Assembly (NCBI RefSeq): GCF_010093535.1
Contig: NW_022985174.1
Span: 349,837 to 413,836 of the forward strand
DNA length: 64,000 nucleotides
Reading direction: 5' to 3'
Origin: Lindgomyces ingoldianus
Taxonomy: Eukaryota; Ascomycota; Dothideomycetes; Pleosporales; Lindgomycetaceae
The stretch's first letter is position 1; the number at the start of each line of letters is the position of its first letter. The notes beneath the pieces are model-generated. The model worked only from the letters and a program-made list of their open reading frames with translations, had not been told where the DNA came from and did no database searches. A program made the position numbers and the translations under genes. Shown here in pieces: positions 48,761 to 61,386 of this stretch.

Positions 48761-49527
48761 CACGTCTAGAAAGGGTATTAATAATGACTGGCTAATCCAA
48801 CGAGGAAGAAGTGGTAGAAACGAGGGTTGGACAGAAGAGGAGGTGGATAAAAAGACGAGAAGATGCGATGAGGGGAAGTGAAACTTGAGGCTTCTAATCG
48901 TGCTGAACACGCCATCACGTGACCCCACCAGCTCACCACGAGCACTGCAGGCCGTGTCTGGAAGATTGATACGCTAGCGTCAAACCCTCCCAACGTCAGC
49001 CATCAGCAACACAGCATATAATACGCAAATAAGGTCTATCATTGAAGCTAGAGATAACCCTCCCGAACATACTGCCAACCGCCCACCCATGAGTATATCG
49101 ATTGCAAAGAGATTACGCCGACGACATAGAGGGCGAAACTCAGGCCCTCGTCTGTACGCCCAAAACCCTAGGAAGTAAGGGACACTAAAGATTCCCGATG
49201 AACGAATAGATAGACACGCTATGCATCGAATGAAAGCCAGGGTCGTTATCGTGAAAACCTCCTCCCATGGAAGTGGACAAAACTGTTTGCACTCCAAAAT
49301 GTGGTATCCCTTCCTAAACGTGCATACGCTATGCAATGCCACGACGATATCCGCAGTGTTTGACGCAATATGGGAAATTGTAATGAGCAGATGACTCCCT
49401 ATGCTCATCCAATATCACGGCAATCGCGAGCGAGTATCCCTCCAGCTGTTACTGTCTTTCCATGTGTCTGCCGTGTTCTATCAATACCGACATCGCCCTT
49501 TGCAGACTCGCCAGACATTTCAGTCCG
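48761..49527. other. Intergenic region upstream of DUF7918 and downstream of STS1
   Basis: About 770 bases. It contains the DUF7918 promoter and the STS1 3' UTR. A 142-codon minus-strand ORF at 48980-49408 has no recognisable product and is not called. Confidence 0.4.
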
Positions 49528-50370
49528 TTACCAGGGGCCAACTCGCACAGGCGCACCCATACCATAGGTTCCACTCAGCAACTGTTGCCGGATAGATATA
49601 GTATCGGCAGGCCCACCTGCGACCGTCGTCGGCGCATTGCTACCCGTCCAGCCCAAGCTTCCACGCAGCTCATTGACCGCCTCTTGCATGCGGCCGCCTG
49701 ACTCCTCATTGTGCTTCGCCATCTTCTGATCCCAGTTGCCGTACTGCAACTGTATGCCACCAGCGCGCTTCACTGCCTCGCGGATGACTGCTGCCCATGC
49801 CTTTGCCATCTCTTCATACGCCTCCGCCTTATGCCGGTTGTGCTGATACGTGTCCCAGTCAGGAAGACGATGAATGATCTCAGTAGCGCCATCAAGGAAT
49901 GCTAGCGACGTTGCAGGCTGGGCCTCGTTGGGCGGCAGGAAGTGGGGCGTGAAGTCCTTCAGGGCGTCAAGAAGCTCGATGAGATTTTGGCGAACACGAT
50001 TGTAAGAGTAGTCCGACGACGGCCGCCCTCCGAAAGGAAATGCAGCCTGGAAAGCGGACTGGTATCTGCCTAGAGTCTCCAGTGTTGACTGGACGCTCGG
50101 CCGTGGAGCGGTAGAGACAACTTCGGTGCCGATGTCATGGTGGCGCTGGCAGATGGATTGCAGGAGGTGCCGCATCTCGTCCGCACTTAGCGTCTCAAGC
50201 AGTCGTGGTAGGGGAAGCGGACGGCCGGAAACGTTTGTGCGCATGCGTTTCGTGGAGTGACGTGGGAGAGGGCGTGCTGCTACAGCAGGAGACCCAGAAG
50301 GGGATGCGGACATGCGATCATCATCTCCGCCGCTGCCTTCGTCGTCCGCCTTGCGCTTTCTGCTAGACAT
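49528..50370 (-). CDS. STS1: Nuclear proteasome tethering factor Sts1/Cut8
   Basis: A single exon gives 280 residues. Cut8/Sts1 brings the 26S proteasome to the nucleus or nuclear envelope. The N terminus is basic and nuclear-localisation-like ([12 protein letters not shown] and [17 protein letters not shown]). The all-helical Cut8 core follows: [20 protein letters not shown], then [20 protein letters not shown] and [15 protein letters not shown]. The helical end includes [12 protein letters not shown]. The ATG at 50370 is preceded by stops and the first residues fit the family, so the start is secure. Length is normal for filamentous fungi. Confidence 0.92.
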   Translation of the reverse strand: MSSRKRKADDEGSGGDDDRMSASPSGSPAVAARPLPRHSTKRMRTNVSGRPLPLPRLLETLSADEMRHLLQSICQRHHDIGTEVVSTAPRPSVQSTLETLGRYQSAFQAAFPFGGRPSSDYSYNRVRQNLIELLDALKDFTPHFLPPNEAQPATSLAFLDGATEIIHRLPDWDTYQHNRHKAEAYEEMAKAWAAVIREAVKRAGGIQLQYGNWDQKMAKHNEESGGRMQEAVNELRGSLGWTGSNAPTTVAGGPADTISIRQQLLSGTYGMGAPVRVGPW

Positions 50371-51074
50371 GGTATTCGACGACGACAGGACTATGGGGAC
50401 GCAATAGTTAGCTTGTTGCGGGGGGATAGGGGGTGGGTTGGGGGCCTACTAGAGCGGGAAGGCGAGAGGCGGTTGTTTAGCAGGTGAGGAGGGGGTGCGA
50501 AGTGTTGGTTGATGACGTTCATGCTTGTTGTGGCCCGCAAACGGATATAGATACGCAGAGGCTGCGCCGTGGCAAGGGGATCAATATACTCGGTGCAAGT
50601 GAAGTAGGTAGCGGGTGGTGATGGTGAAAGCAGTTGTGGTGTTGGTGTTGTGTGCGGAGAACGGCCGAGAGTTCGTCTTGTTAGCGCACCTGCACAGACC
50701 TTCTTCAGCCTTAAGTTTACTTGCCTTCGGCGAACCGACGAGGCTTTCACCCGTGGTCCAATCACAGCCAGACGGTCATGACACTTCAAAGACAGCTGCA
50801 CAACTAGCTCATACTGTATTTGCCCGCCATCATCAGTGTTCGCAGACTCTTATCCAAAATTGGTCGCCGACTGCCGTTCCTTTTTTAGAAACGGCAGCGC
50901 CAGTGCTCGCTTACTGCTGGCATTGCTTCATGCATGCATAAAAGCCCGCTCATTACGAGCTGCATGAAGGGAAGAAAGGTATCGACCTGATGCCCCGTGA
51001 AGATGCCCTAGAATGTGCCCATACCGACGCCGGACTCCCTTAATATACACGCTCGTTGCAAAACCAAGGCTCCA
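50371..51074. promoter_or_regulatory. Intergenic region upstream of STS1 and downstream of MTR4
   Basis: About 700 bases between the STS1 start and the MTR4 3' end; both genes are on the minus strand. Overlapping ORFs on both strands (near 50391-50941) look random. No motif stands out. Confidence 0.4.
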
Positions 51075-54000
51075 TCACAAGTACAGACTCTGAGCTGCAA
51101 CCAAGTCCCTCCTGACCATGTCCAGAGCCGTCGTGAACTTTTGCTCCAGCTCCTCACTGCCCATGACTTTGGCTGCTTGTGCTATCTGCCGCAGGAGCTC
51201 CTCCAATCGTCTGAACAAACGAATAAGACTACCTTCATATACATCCGTCATTTTGCTATGAAACAAGTTAGCAAAGAAATGACATTACGTTAGCCAAGCT
51301 GCGATGGCCTACCATATCTGTGCGAAGGAAGCACCTTTTGACCACGCAAAGACGACTTCCATGAGCTGATTCTTGAAAGTGTTCAGGTAGTCTTCCTCGT
51401 TGACTGTTAGCTTGCTCTCCTGGGATACCTTGGCAATGATCCTTGCTTGAGCTTGGATTTCTCGAAATGGTTTCGCAAGCTCTTCCTTTAGTGTTGGAGT
51501 TTCCTTGCTCTTCTCCTCGAAGATGAAACAGCTCAGACATGCAGCACATTGCTCGGGTGTGAGCTCATTGAAGAAACGGTTGAAGAGAAGCTCGCTGAGC
51601 ACTAACTCATCGCCAGTGCTGATCTCGCATGCGACCCTGGCCTTGATTTGAACGACGTCGGCATCATCAATGAAGCCTAGGCGGCGCAGGACGCGCTTCC
51701 GGTTCTTGAGCTCATCCAGCTGCAGCACAGAGAGAGCATTTGTAATCTCCTTCTTCACGTCTTTGATCTTCTCCGAGACCGCCATCTTGTTCGCATACTG
51801 ACCGTATAGCTCTGGCAGTCTTGGCGAGTTGTGCAAAGGATTCGCGAGGAGACGAGACTCAAGGACTTCGATTTTCTGTGGAAGTCAATACCCCAACCTT
51901 ACAAGTTGCTGATTGCCATAACTTACCCTGAGGAGACGCTTGAAGGACTCATCCGTGATGCCCATGTTTTCAATGGGATCAAGGATCGCGATGCCGTCTG
52001 GGAACCTCTTCATCACCTCCTCTAGTGCCTTTCGAACGTTGTTCCTCTGCTCCACTGACTTGAGCTCAGGAGGCATGAATACACGTAGGTGGCCAATGGA
52101 GTCAATGCAGGAAAGAATAACGGGTACGATTTCCATCTTGCCCTTTTCGCCGGGAGCAGGGGGACGCACACCAGGAGGGAGACCACCGCTAGACTGTGGG
52201 GCAAACTTGGTGTCGTTCGCGACGGATAACAGTACGTCGACAGCGTAAGATTGTTGCGGGGTGAGCACTTCACCTTTGCCTGCTTTGCGGGAAGTGAAGT
52301 TCACCACAGCACCCCATCCGAAGTCATGATCCATATACTTGATCTTCACCAAGCGGCCCGACTGCATGAACTGCAGGCAATAGTTTGGGTGCGTTATCAC
52401 ATCGCGCATATCTTTAGTGTGCGTGTCTAGTTGCTGTCGCAGTTGATAGTAGTCTTTGATGGTGGGCTCGTCTGTGATGTTCATGTTCGCCCTTTTGTTC
52501 TCAAGCTCCTGCAGTTCTACAAGGATGCATCAGTATGGACGGGACTTGCAACGACTCCCGGTTGACTTACGTCTTTCCAATCCAGAGACGCTTGCTGTAT
52601 TCTGGAACTGGAAGAAACATCGCTCCAGCATGAATTCTGGAGAGATGCCTTCAACCCTCATGAGATTTAGGACCATGTTATAGCCAAGATGAAACGCAGA
52701 GTTCAGTTTGTCCTGCTCTCCACGGACAATATCCTTGGCCACGGCCGGTTCCATTTGCTCGTCAATCATCATGATGACTATACCTCGCTCATCCAGGCCT
52801 CGGCGACCAGCTCGACCAGACATCTGAATGAACTCCGAAGGCGTCACCCACCGCTGTGAGACACCATCAAACTTGCGAACGCTCGTGAAGACAACGGTTT
52901 TTGCGGGCATATTGAGACCGATAGAGAAAGTTTCGGTCGCAAACAGGACTTTGATGAGCCCTTCCTGGAACAAGATCTCGATTGTTTCCTTCAAGATAGG
53001 AAGAAGCCCAGAGTGATGAACGCCAATGCCTCGTCGAAGGAGAGGGAGAATGTGCTGGATCTGGGGGAGCTCACGGTCTTCCTCTGACAACATCTCAATG
53101 GCACTGTTGAATACCTTTGACACCATTTTCCTCTCGGATTCGTCGTTGAATGCGAGGGTGCTCATGGAGAGGGCATAATTCTCGCAGTCACGCTTGCTGA
53201 AGCTAAAGACAATAACTGGATTGTAGTTCTTCATCATGATCATCTTGACAATCTTGTAAATATCAGATTGCCCCTTGTTGCCTCCTTTGTTGGTCTTCTT
53301 GTCTTTACCTTTGCCCTTCCTCTTCGCCATGAAGTCGGCCGCGTCGGTTCCATGCTTCTCAGCAATGGATGTCATGGCTTTCTGGAAGTTCTCTTCACGA
53401 AAGACCCCTTTTTCGTCGACTACTAAATGGATTCCGTCAGCGCCCGCAGGGAAGAAGTAATGCTGAAGCGGGGTCGGCCGGAAGTCGGTATAGACAACAT
53501 GGCACGGCTGGATGTGCGTCTTAGTGATCCACTCGGCGAATTGCATCGCGTTTGGAATAGTGGCCGAGAGGAACACATAGCGGACTTTGTCTGGCAAGAG
53601 AATAATGGTCTCTTCCCATACCACTCCGCGAGCTGGAAGCTGTCAGTTTTAATGTGCGGAATCAGAGTGGCGCAGGTGCATACATTTGTCCCTCAGATAG
53701 TGGACCTCGTCGAAGATGACCCAGGCCACCTCACGCATGATCTCAGAGCCTCTGTAAAGCATCGAACGCAGAATCTAGGCTTCGTAAGTATAAAATAATC
53801 TTCTATTGTCCCATTGCAACGATTATACCTCTGTAGTCATGACCAGACATGTGGCCGTTGGATTGATTGTCACATCACCTGTCATAAGTCCAACATCGCC
53901 AAACTCGGCCAGGAACTCTCGATACTTCTGGTTGCTCAGCGCCTTGATTGGCGAGGTGTATATGACGCGCTGGTTGTTCTTCAGGCACTGCGCGATGGCG

Positions 54001-54527
54001 TACTCGGCAACTACGGTTTTTCCAGCGCTGGTATGGGCTGATACTAGAACGCTCTCATTCCGCTGGATCGATGCGACTGAGACTTGCTGGAAGGGATCGA
54101 GGGTGAAGGGCCAAGTCTTTGCGGGCTCTTCTGGCGCTTTGTGCTCGGAGATGGGGATGTAGTCGTAGTCGGGCGGGAGGGCGACCTGATGGCGGACTTG
54201 GTGGGAGAGCACGACTGCCTGGCCGTCTTGCTGTGCCTGCAAGCCAGCCGAGGCAGCGACTTCGCGCGACTGCTCAGTCTCGAAGGCATCCGTAAGCACG
54301 GGTCCAGGCTCAAGGTCGCGTTTCTGGCGTTTTGAAGCTTGTTGCGTGTTGTTCTTCTCTAAGGTCTCGTGTGGTGCGGGAACGGGCGCGGCATCGACCT
54401 CGGCCATGTGCAAGTCCTCGGCAGGTGACTTCACGTCGCCATTTGCTTGACGTTTCTTGCTCTTCTTTGGGGCCCGTGGCTCCTTCGATGTCGGGCTGCC
54501 CTCGAAGACGGCGAACAGCTCGTCCAT
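51075..54527 (-). CDS. MTR4: Exosome-cofactor RNA helicase Mtr4/Dob1
   Basis: Six exons, 54527-53829, 53774-53684, 53632-52571, 52516-51927, 51875-51313 and 51255-51075, give 1061 residues. Mtr4 is the Ski2-like helicase that feeds RNA to the nuclear exosome, also as part of TRAMP. Helicase motifs are complete: AHTSAGKT (I), DEVH (II), SATIPN (III) and [10 protein letters not shown] (VI). Between the RecA domains and the helical end lies the arch domain ([15 protein letters not shown] region), which marks Mtr4/Ski2. The C-terminal DSHCT domain ends [20 protein letters not shown], with Cys made across the last intron. A 5' UTR intron ending at GGGCAG (around 54560) is possible. Confidence 0.95.
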
Positions 54528-54908
54528 GGCGGAGGCGTCGTGGGCGCGGTGTCCAAGCCTGCCCAACGGTTAGTATGAAGACAGATACCACGGCGCAAAG
54601 CCTTTAAGCACTCGACGCGCAGGAAACAGCGTAGTGAGGTGACAAAGGTCGGAGACACCTGCCGTCAAGAGGTCAAAAAGATTCCATGGACCTTGGCATC
54701 GGCGCGGGGAATTGTCGCGCCGAGCCGAGCCGAACGTTTACATAAGCACCGCCGTGGCTTCGGCTTTGTGTCACGCAACTCCGTCCTTCCGCTCGTTCAA
54801 CCTAAGAAGCGTCCCCCAGCCCGCAACCTCCCAATCTTCTCCACTCCGCCAAACACTATCAAAGTACGCCGCACATTTACCAATTGGCGTCCCAGCTGAC
54901 GCCTACAG
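54528..54908. promoter_or_regulatory. Divergent MTR4/COX8 promoter
   Basis: About 380 bases between two divergent starts. It includes the possible 5' UTR intron of MTR4 (CTAAC then GGGCAG on the minus strand near 54560-54575). No TATA box is evident. Confidence 0.35.
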
Positions 54909-55258
54909 ATGCTCTCCCGCGCAGCTTTCCGCGCAGCCGCGAATCCAGCCATTATTGCCCGTCGCGGCTTCCAGTCCACCCGAGCCCAGCTCTCCAGCCC
55001 CTACCACTACCCGGAGGGACCGCGAAGCAACTTGCCGTTCAACCCTCTGACCAAATGGTTTGCTTTTAGATACTGGGCGTTCTGCGGTATGCCTCGAGAT
55101 GCCTTGCATGTGGAGCGCTAGCTAACTGGACAGCTACTGGATTTTCCCTTCCCTTCCTTCTTGCCGGTAAGGCTCAGTCTATCCACCTCTCACTAGTGAT
55201 ATAGGAGCTAACTGCAGTACCACCAACAGTCTGGCAGACCAGGAAGAACAAGCCCTAA
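54909..55258 (+). CDS. COX8: Cytochrome c oxidase subunit VIIc (Cox8)
   Basis: Three exons, 54909-55086, 55134-55166 and 55218-55258, give 83 residues; exon 2 is 33 bases. The protein is a small nuclear-encoded subunit of complex IV in the inner mitochondrial membrane. The presequence is MLSRAAFRAAANPAIIARRG with cleavage likely near GFQST. The mature part has LSSPYHYPEGPRSNLPFNP, the conserved lead-in. A single membrane helix follows (WAFCATGFSLPFLLAV), then a basic TRKNKP end. The short exons are needed to complete the helix and are in frame. Confidence 0.92.
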
Positions 55259-55568
55259 ATTCGATAGCTGAGGATATGGAGTGATGAGTTTTGGGCAACG
55301 TTATGAGTGGGAAACGGGGAGTGTAGAATAGGCCGAGATTCCCAAGAACAATTGTACTACACACAGCTTCAGCATCAAATTCATTAGCAGTGTTTCCTCA
55401 GTTACAGGGTGCGGACGTTGAATGCAAGTGATCGAATGATGATAGAGTATGTCCCGATCGGGAAAAGCTCGGTTTTCAGCGACCAACAAAATTTCAGCCA
55501 CTGAACATTCACAAATCTTTGCAACCCACCACAAGAAACCATTCGAATGTAGCATCTAGGACACAGAT
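55259..55568. promoter_or_regulatory. Intergenic region upstream of ELP1
   Basis: About 310 bases head-to-tail between COX8 and ELP1, expected to hold the COX8 3' UTR and the ELP1 promoter. Nothing distinctive is visible. Confidence 0.35.
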
Positions 55569-58500
55569 ATGCGCAACCTGCGAATCGTTGGAAGGTCGCT
55601 TTTGCGATTTTCCGGCGACAACCCGCTGCCACTCGCTGCGACAGCCTGGGATGTTGCCTCGAATTCAGTCATCTGTGCTTTTGGGCCTTCCAAATCACGT
55701 GCCGTCATCGAACTCAAACGTCTACACTACGGGCGAGACAGCGCCGAAGATCAACTAGAGGACATTGCTTCGTGGGATGCTCCATGCCCTTTACCTTCCC
55801 TCCCATACGATTCTATACAAAGTCTTCATCATTTCTCGGACTCATCAACATCATGCCTCGTCTTGGCTGGAGGAGACATTATTCTGGTCAGAGAGCACCC
55901 GCTTCCGGATGAGGACTCAGTCGAGATTGTTGGATCTATAGACGCTGGAGTATCCGCCGCAGCCTGGTCGCCAGACGAAGAGCTTCTGGCCATCACCACC
56001 GACGCCGAGACGCTACTTCTCATGACTCGGGACATTGAAAATGTAGCAAACGTCACTCTTACTCCGGAAGATACTAAAGTTTCTAGTCACGTATCTGTGG
56101 GCTGGGGGAAAAAGGAGACTCAGTTCAAGGGCAAGAGAGCAAAGGCTTTGCAAGACCCTACTGTCCCAGAGCGTGTCGATGAAGGAGTTCTGAGTCCCTT
56201 TGATGATGGGTTCGTGACGATCTCTTGGCGGGGCGATGGTGCCTATTTTGCCGTTAACGGCGTCGAAGGAGGGCGTCGAAGGATGATCCGTGTGTATTCA
56301 AGAGAAGGACAGCTCGATGGCGTTAGTGAACCCGTAGATGGCCTTGAAGGCGCCCTGAGCTGGCGACCATCGGGCAATCTAATTGCGAGCATCCGCCGTC
56401 TGAGTGATCGTACTGAGGTCATCTTCTTTGAGCGGAACGGCCTCCGGCACGGACAATTCGATTTACGACTTAGCCCGGAAGTGATGCAGGATCTCACCAC
56501 GTCGTTGACCCTGAGATGGAGTAGCGATTCCAATGTCATTGCAGTGTGCTACCCGGCCAAGGTCCAATTGTGGACGATGAGCAATTACCACTACTATCTA
56601 AAACAGGAGCTGGTATTTCCTGAGCCTGGTGCTCCGAATGTCTTATGCAACTGGCATTCAGAGAAAGCTTTGTCACTGGCACTATTCACACCTGGTAAGC
56701 ATTACTCGTATCCACGCCTGCGGAGCGGAGTTGATAACAAGATTCACTAGGATCACTCCAAGTTCTGGAATACCTCTTTACTATTGTTACCGGGCCTGCA
56801 ACTCCCCCAAACGACTTTGGACTTGTCGCCTCTATCGATGGTTGTAAGTTATCGGGGCTTCGTCGTTCAGTTCACATTAATGATCATCCATAGTATCACT
56901 AAAGTTAACACCATTACGAATTGCCAACATACCTCCTCCACTATCCCTACACCAACTTGCTCTTGACCATAAAGCAGTCGACGTGGCCATTTCGCTGTCT
57001 AGTACCAGGCTCGCAGTTCTTTCAGATCGGGATATTTCTGTTTATGCTCTTAACATGCGACGGAGGCCAGTCCCCGCTCCCGAGTTGATGTGGCGAAGTG
57101 GGGCTTTCAATGGTCATTGTCCTCGCCATGTTGCATTTATCGGGGACGAGGACATATTTATTCTAACTGATGATTGGGATACAGAATATAGCTGTCTGTG
57201 GAGGATCACAGAGAAAGACTTTGTGCCGCTTGGCCATATAGCACGGACTAGGCATATATCTTCCCTCCTACCCAGTGTGGACTACAAAGGCTTGTATGCT
57301 CAATTCGAAGATGGATCTCTGTACCAAGTCCAACACGATGAGATATCGAGCGATTCGGGTCCTCGAACGACTTTGATCAACAAGTTCTCTTCGTGTCCTC
57401 CAGAACCAATGGTTATTGTTCAAGATGGAAAGGTATGAACCAAACATGCTCTGGCAATAAGTTGAAACTCACAAGCCTAGCCTATCGCTTTCGGGTTAAC
57501 TAAAAGTGGTGTACTTTACGCGAACAAACGGATCCTCGTTCGAAATTGTACATCCTATTTGGTTACGCCTGCCCATTTAATATTCTCAACCGCTCAACAT
57601 CTCCTCAAATTTGTCCACATGACAAGTGTAGATGGTATGTGTTCTCCAATATTTCTTCAGGATTTAGCTGACATGATTCCTAGAACTCGAAGTTCCCTTG
57701 GATGAGCCACAGAAGGACGAGAGATGTCGTAGCATTGAACGAGGTGCTCGTCTCATTGCCGCTATGCCAACAACATACTCAGTTATACTGCAGATGCCAC
57801 GGGGGAATCTTGAGACCATCTACCCTCGTGCGCTTGTTCTTGCCGCTATCCGACGAGGTATCGAAGGAGAGCGATATGCAGAAGCATTTCTAGCATGCCG
57901 CAACCAGCGTGTGGATATGAATATTCTACACGATCACGACCCGAAACGCTTTCTGGCTAATATCGAGAGTATTGTTGAACAGATTGCGAGGACTGAACAT
58001 ATTGATTTGTTGCTTTCACAGCTACGGTAGGCAATTCCCTTCACTCATATCGACGGTGCATATAACAAAACTAGGAACGAGGACGTCTCGGAAACAATGT
58101 ACAAAGAAACCCTTAAAACCAAAGACCCAAGTATCAAGGCCAATGGCCTAAAATTTCCAAGTGAGACCAAAGTCAATCGAATCTGTGATGCCTTCCTGGC
58201 TGTGCTCGAGCAGCCGCAATACCGAGAGGATCACCTCCAAAACATCGTCACGGCTCACGTAGTTAAAGTGCCAGCGGACCTAGAGTCTGGATTGGAAATG
58301 ATCGGTAAATTGCAAGGTAAAAACGATTTAGCTTCTCCCACCTTGGTGAAATAAATTTCTCACTATCCCACAGCAGCCCAAAGCCCTCTCACCGAGAAGG
58401 CAGCTGAGCACATCTGCTTCCTTGCAGATGTCAACCAACTATACGACGCAGCCCTTGGAATCTATAATCTCGAGCTCGCCCTTCTAATAGCTCAGCAATC

Positions 58501-59800
58501 CCAAAAGGACCCTCGGGAATACCTCCCACACCTCCAATCGCTCCACGACCTGGCGCCTCTTCGTCGGAAATTTAAGATTGACGACCAACTTGGACGCAAG
58601 ACCAAAGCACTTCGATATCTTAAAGATCTTGATGTTTTCGGCGAACTACAGGAATATGTCGTGAAGCATGCTCTTTATCCCGAAGCGTTGAAGATGTTTC
58701 AATACGACACAGCACGTCTCAAGGATATCATGAGTATCTATGCCGACTATCTGAGCACTTCACATCGACATAAAGAAGCGGCAATTGCATATGAATACCT
58801 AGATGACTATTCCCACGCCTACAATTCATACCTGTCCTTCGGGACATCCGCCTGGCGTGAAACGCTAACCTGCGCAAGCCTGTCTGGCTTCAGTGATTCT
58901 GACCTCACATCCCTAGCAACCACCCTCCTAGATTCCCTCACGGAATCAAAAGACTACGCTTCAGCCTCAGCAATTGCACTCGACTACCTCTCCGACTTGT
59001 CCACCGCAGCAAAGCTCCTCTGTCGTGGCTGCTGGTTCGCCGAAGCTATGCGCATAGTCACGCTGCACCGCGAGCCATCTCTCATATCTTCAGTCGTCGA
59101 CCCGGGCCTTATCGAAGCAAGCGGTAGCATGAATGAGTTCCTCGCCGACATGAAAGAGCAACTCAAGGCTCAAGTCCCACGTCTCCGCGATTTGCGCGAG
59201 AAGAAGGCCTCGGACCCGCTCGCCTATTTTGAAGGAACTATGGACCAGGAGGCGAATATTCCAGACAACATCTCCCTGGCCCCAACTGATACCACCTCTG
59301 GTGGCACATTCATGACACGCTATACAAACCGCACTGGAACGGTAAACACTACTACTACGCGGAAAACGAGTAAGAAGAAGATGCGGGAAGAGCGGAAGCG
59401 TGCGCGAGGGAAAAAGGGGACGGTTTATGAAGAAGAATATCTTATGAATTCGATTGAGCGGTTGATTGAGAGAATCAATGGGATGAATGACGAGGTAAGA
59501 AGGTTGATCGAAGGTTTGGTGAAGAGGGGAATGAGGGAGAGGGCTGAGGCTGTGGAGAATGCGACTAGGGATGTGATTGAAAGGTGCGAGGATGCAGTGA
59601 AGGAGATGTATCCTGCGAACAGTGGGGTGGAGGCAGCGGGTCAAGATCCGGGTGATAGGGCAGGGGGCGTGGTGGTCGGGGATCAGGTCTTGAGGCCCAT
59701 GGGTGGCGAAGCGACCCTTTTTGCGAGCTTGGAGGAAGTGAATCGGAAGAGGGAGGCGCCTCTCGTGAAGGCATTTGAGAAACTGTCTTTGCTTAGCTGA
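55569..59800 (+). CDS. ELP1: Elongator complex subunit Elp1/Iki3
   Basis: Seven exons, 55569-56694, 56751-56843, 56894-57432, 57481-57634, 57684-58026, 58075-58316 and 58374-59800, give 1307 residues. Elp1 is the scaffold of Elongator, which builds the cm5U-type modification at tRNA wobble uridines. The start MRNLRIVGRS leads into two WD40 propellers (VSAAAWSPDEELLAITT; GDGAYFAVN). The C-terminal part is helical TPR-like (HRHKEAAIAYEYLDDYSHAY). A basic tRNA-binding-type patch, TSKKKMREERKRARGKKG, precedes EEEYLMNSIERLI, as in yeast. Length fits the family. Confidence 0.95.
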
Positions 59801-60172
59801 TTTGGCCGTCTTTGAATAGAAATCTTGGCATTCAATTTCTGAATGCAAGTCGTTAGATTTGGATGGAGGGACTGTGAGATGTTCTGATATGTTCTGAGAC
59901 TTTGAACCTCAGCCAATGATTATAATCCTGTGCAGCAGAAAGCTCCTCTGTTCGCTTGTGGGTTGAAAAAACAATTAGCATTCTCATGAGAGGCAATAGA
60001 GCTGGGAATTTTTAACGCGGGGACTGAAACATTAGCTCCATTCACATTTCTATTAATTCTTGGGTATTCTATCCATTTGCTTGCCCAACTCATAATTACG
60101 TTCTCCTAGCACTAATGTGATTAGAAGAAACAGTAGTATACAAGGGTTGGCCCTTCTCTGACCTCTTCAATC
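59801..60172. other. Convergent 3' intergenic region
   Basis: About 370 bases between the 3' ends of ELP1 and the AGX1-like gene. No further feature. Confidence 0.45.
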
Positions 60173-61386
60173 TTAGTCTGCCTTATACCCCACCTCCACA
60201 AGACTATCCTTTAAGGATTCGATTGCCTTATTAATATCGGGTCTCTTCGAATCCGTGACACTAACACCCATGTGTCCAAAGCGGATATACTTTGCCGCAA
60301 TCTCCTTATGCAAACCGCCCGCAAAGATGACGCCTTTTTTCATCAGGCTAGGCAGGACATCCGGCGGGGTGATACCGTCAGGAAGATAAATGGCGGTCAT
60401 GCCGTTGGCTTGATTCTCGGGCTTCGAGGCAAGCTGCTTTAGGCCGAGAGATGTGACGGCCTTCTTGATTTTCTGGGATGCGGCTTTGTGGTCTTCAAAT
60501 CGCTGGGCGAGTGGTCGGGAGAGGATTTGCGTGAGAGAGGTGTGAAGTGCATGGATTAGCTGGGGGGAGGGCGTTGCGAAGTAGGATGCCTTTTTTGCTT
60601 CGTAATTTTGCATGACTGGGATGACGTTAGTGAGTAATCGGGGCTTGTAGATCCGGCAGGGAAAAGGATACTTGGTAGCCAATTCTTCCACGACCCGAAA
60701 TACGACGTCGGCCTTGCTTTCCTTGCCTTGAATGTCTCAATGGCACGGCCCGACACCATGAGAATGCTCAAACCGGCGGGACAGCCGATTGCCTTCTGAC
60801 TGGCTGTGAGAACGACATCGAGACCCCAGTCGTCGAATCTGATCTCCTCACAGCCAACACTGCACACGCCGTCGACGATAATCAGAGTGTCCGGGCTGAC
60901 TCTGCGGACTGTTTCTGACAGCGTCTTGATCTCGCTCAACACTCCGGTTGAGGTGTCGACGTGTGTGACGGTGAGAATCTTGTACGCCTTCTCACTCAGA
61001 GCTGCCTCGATCTCATGGAGCTGTGGTCGCTCGCCAATTGGTGCTTTTAGTTGTGTTGCCTTGACGCCATATGTTTCCAAGCAGTCGGCGAAGGAGTCGG
61101 CAAAATAACCAGTGTGGAGGACAAGCGCCTCGTCACCGGGCTCCACCAGGTTCGCTGCAACCTGATCCCAACCTAGTGTGCCGGAGCCAGAGAGGACGAA
61201 GGGCTGTGAAGCAGGATCCGAGGTCTGGAAGAGCTTGCGTAGCATTGAGAGGACCTCGCCGAAGGTGTTGACGAAGGGTTGGCCGACGTGGGATTCACTG
61301 AAATGGCTCATCGACTGCAGAACGGCATCATCAAACTCAATTGGACCCGGAATGAGCAGCGCAGGGTGGGGCGCTTGACTGGACAT
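60173..61386 (-). CDS. AGX1: Alanine--glyoxylate aminotransferase (serine-pyruvate aminotransferase family)
   Basis: Two exons, 61386-60672 and 60615-60173, give 385 residues. This PLP enzyme makes glycine from glyoxylate with alanine as amino donor. The start reaches LLIPGPIEFDDAVL, the family opening. Lys198 in VVLTASQKAIGCPAG is the cofactor lysine, and FVLSGSGTLGWDQV and DGVCSVGCEEIRFDDW line the PLP site. The intron joins SWKNWLP to IMQNYEAKKASYFATP. No PTS1 ends the protein (VGYKAD). The frame upstream of ATG 61386 stays open for about 148 codons with a basic, targeting-like composition but no ATG; see findings. Confidence 0.93.

Noticed and set aside
48980..49408. 142-codon minus-strand ORF
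   Set aside because: Lies in the expected 3' UTR of STS1; Cys- and Ile-rich composition without any recognisable family.
50391..50801. 136-codon minus-strand ORF upstream of STS1
   Set aside because: Low-complexity Pro/Ser/Thr product in a promoter or 5' UTR position; no support as a gene.
59090..59848. 252-codon minus-strand ORF
   Set aside because: Antisense to the last exon of ELP1; its His/Pro/Leu-rich product is a reverse-strand artefact.
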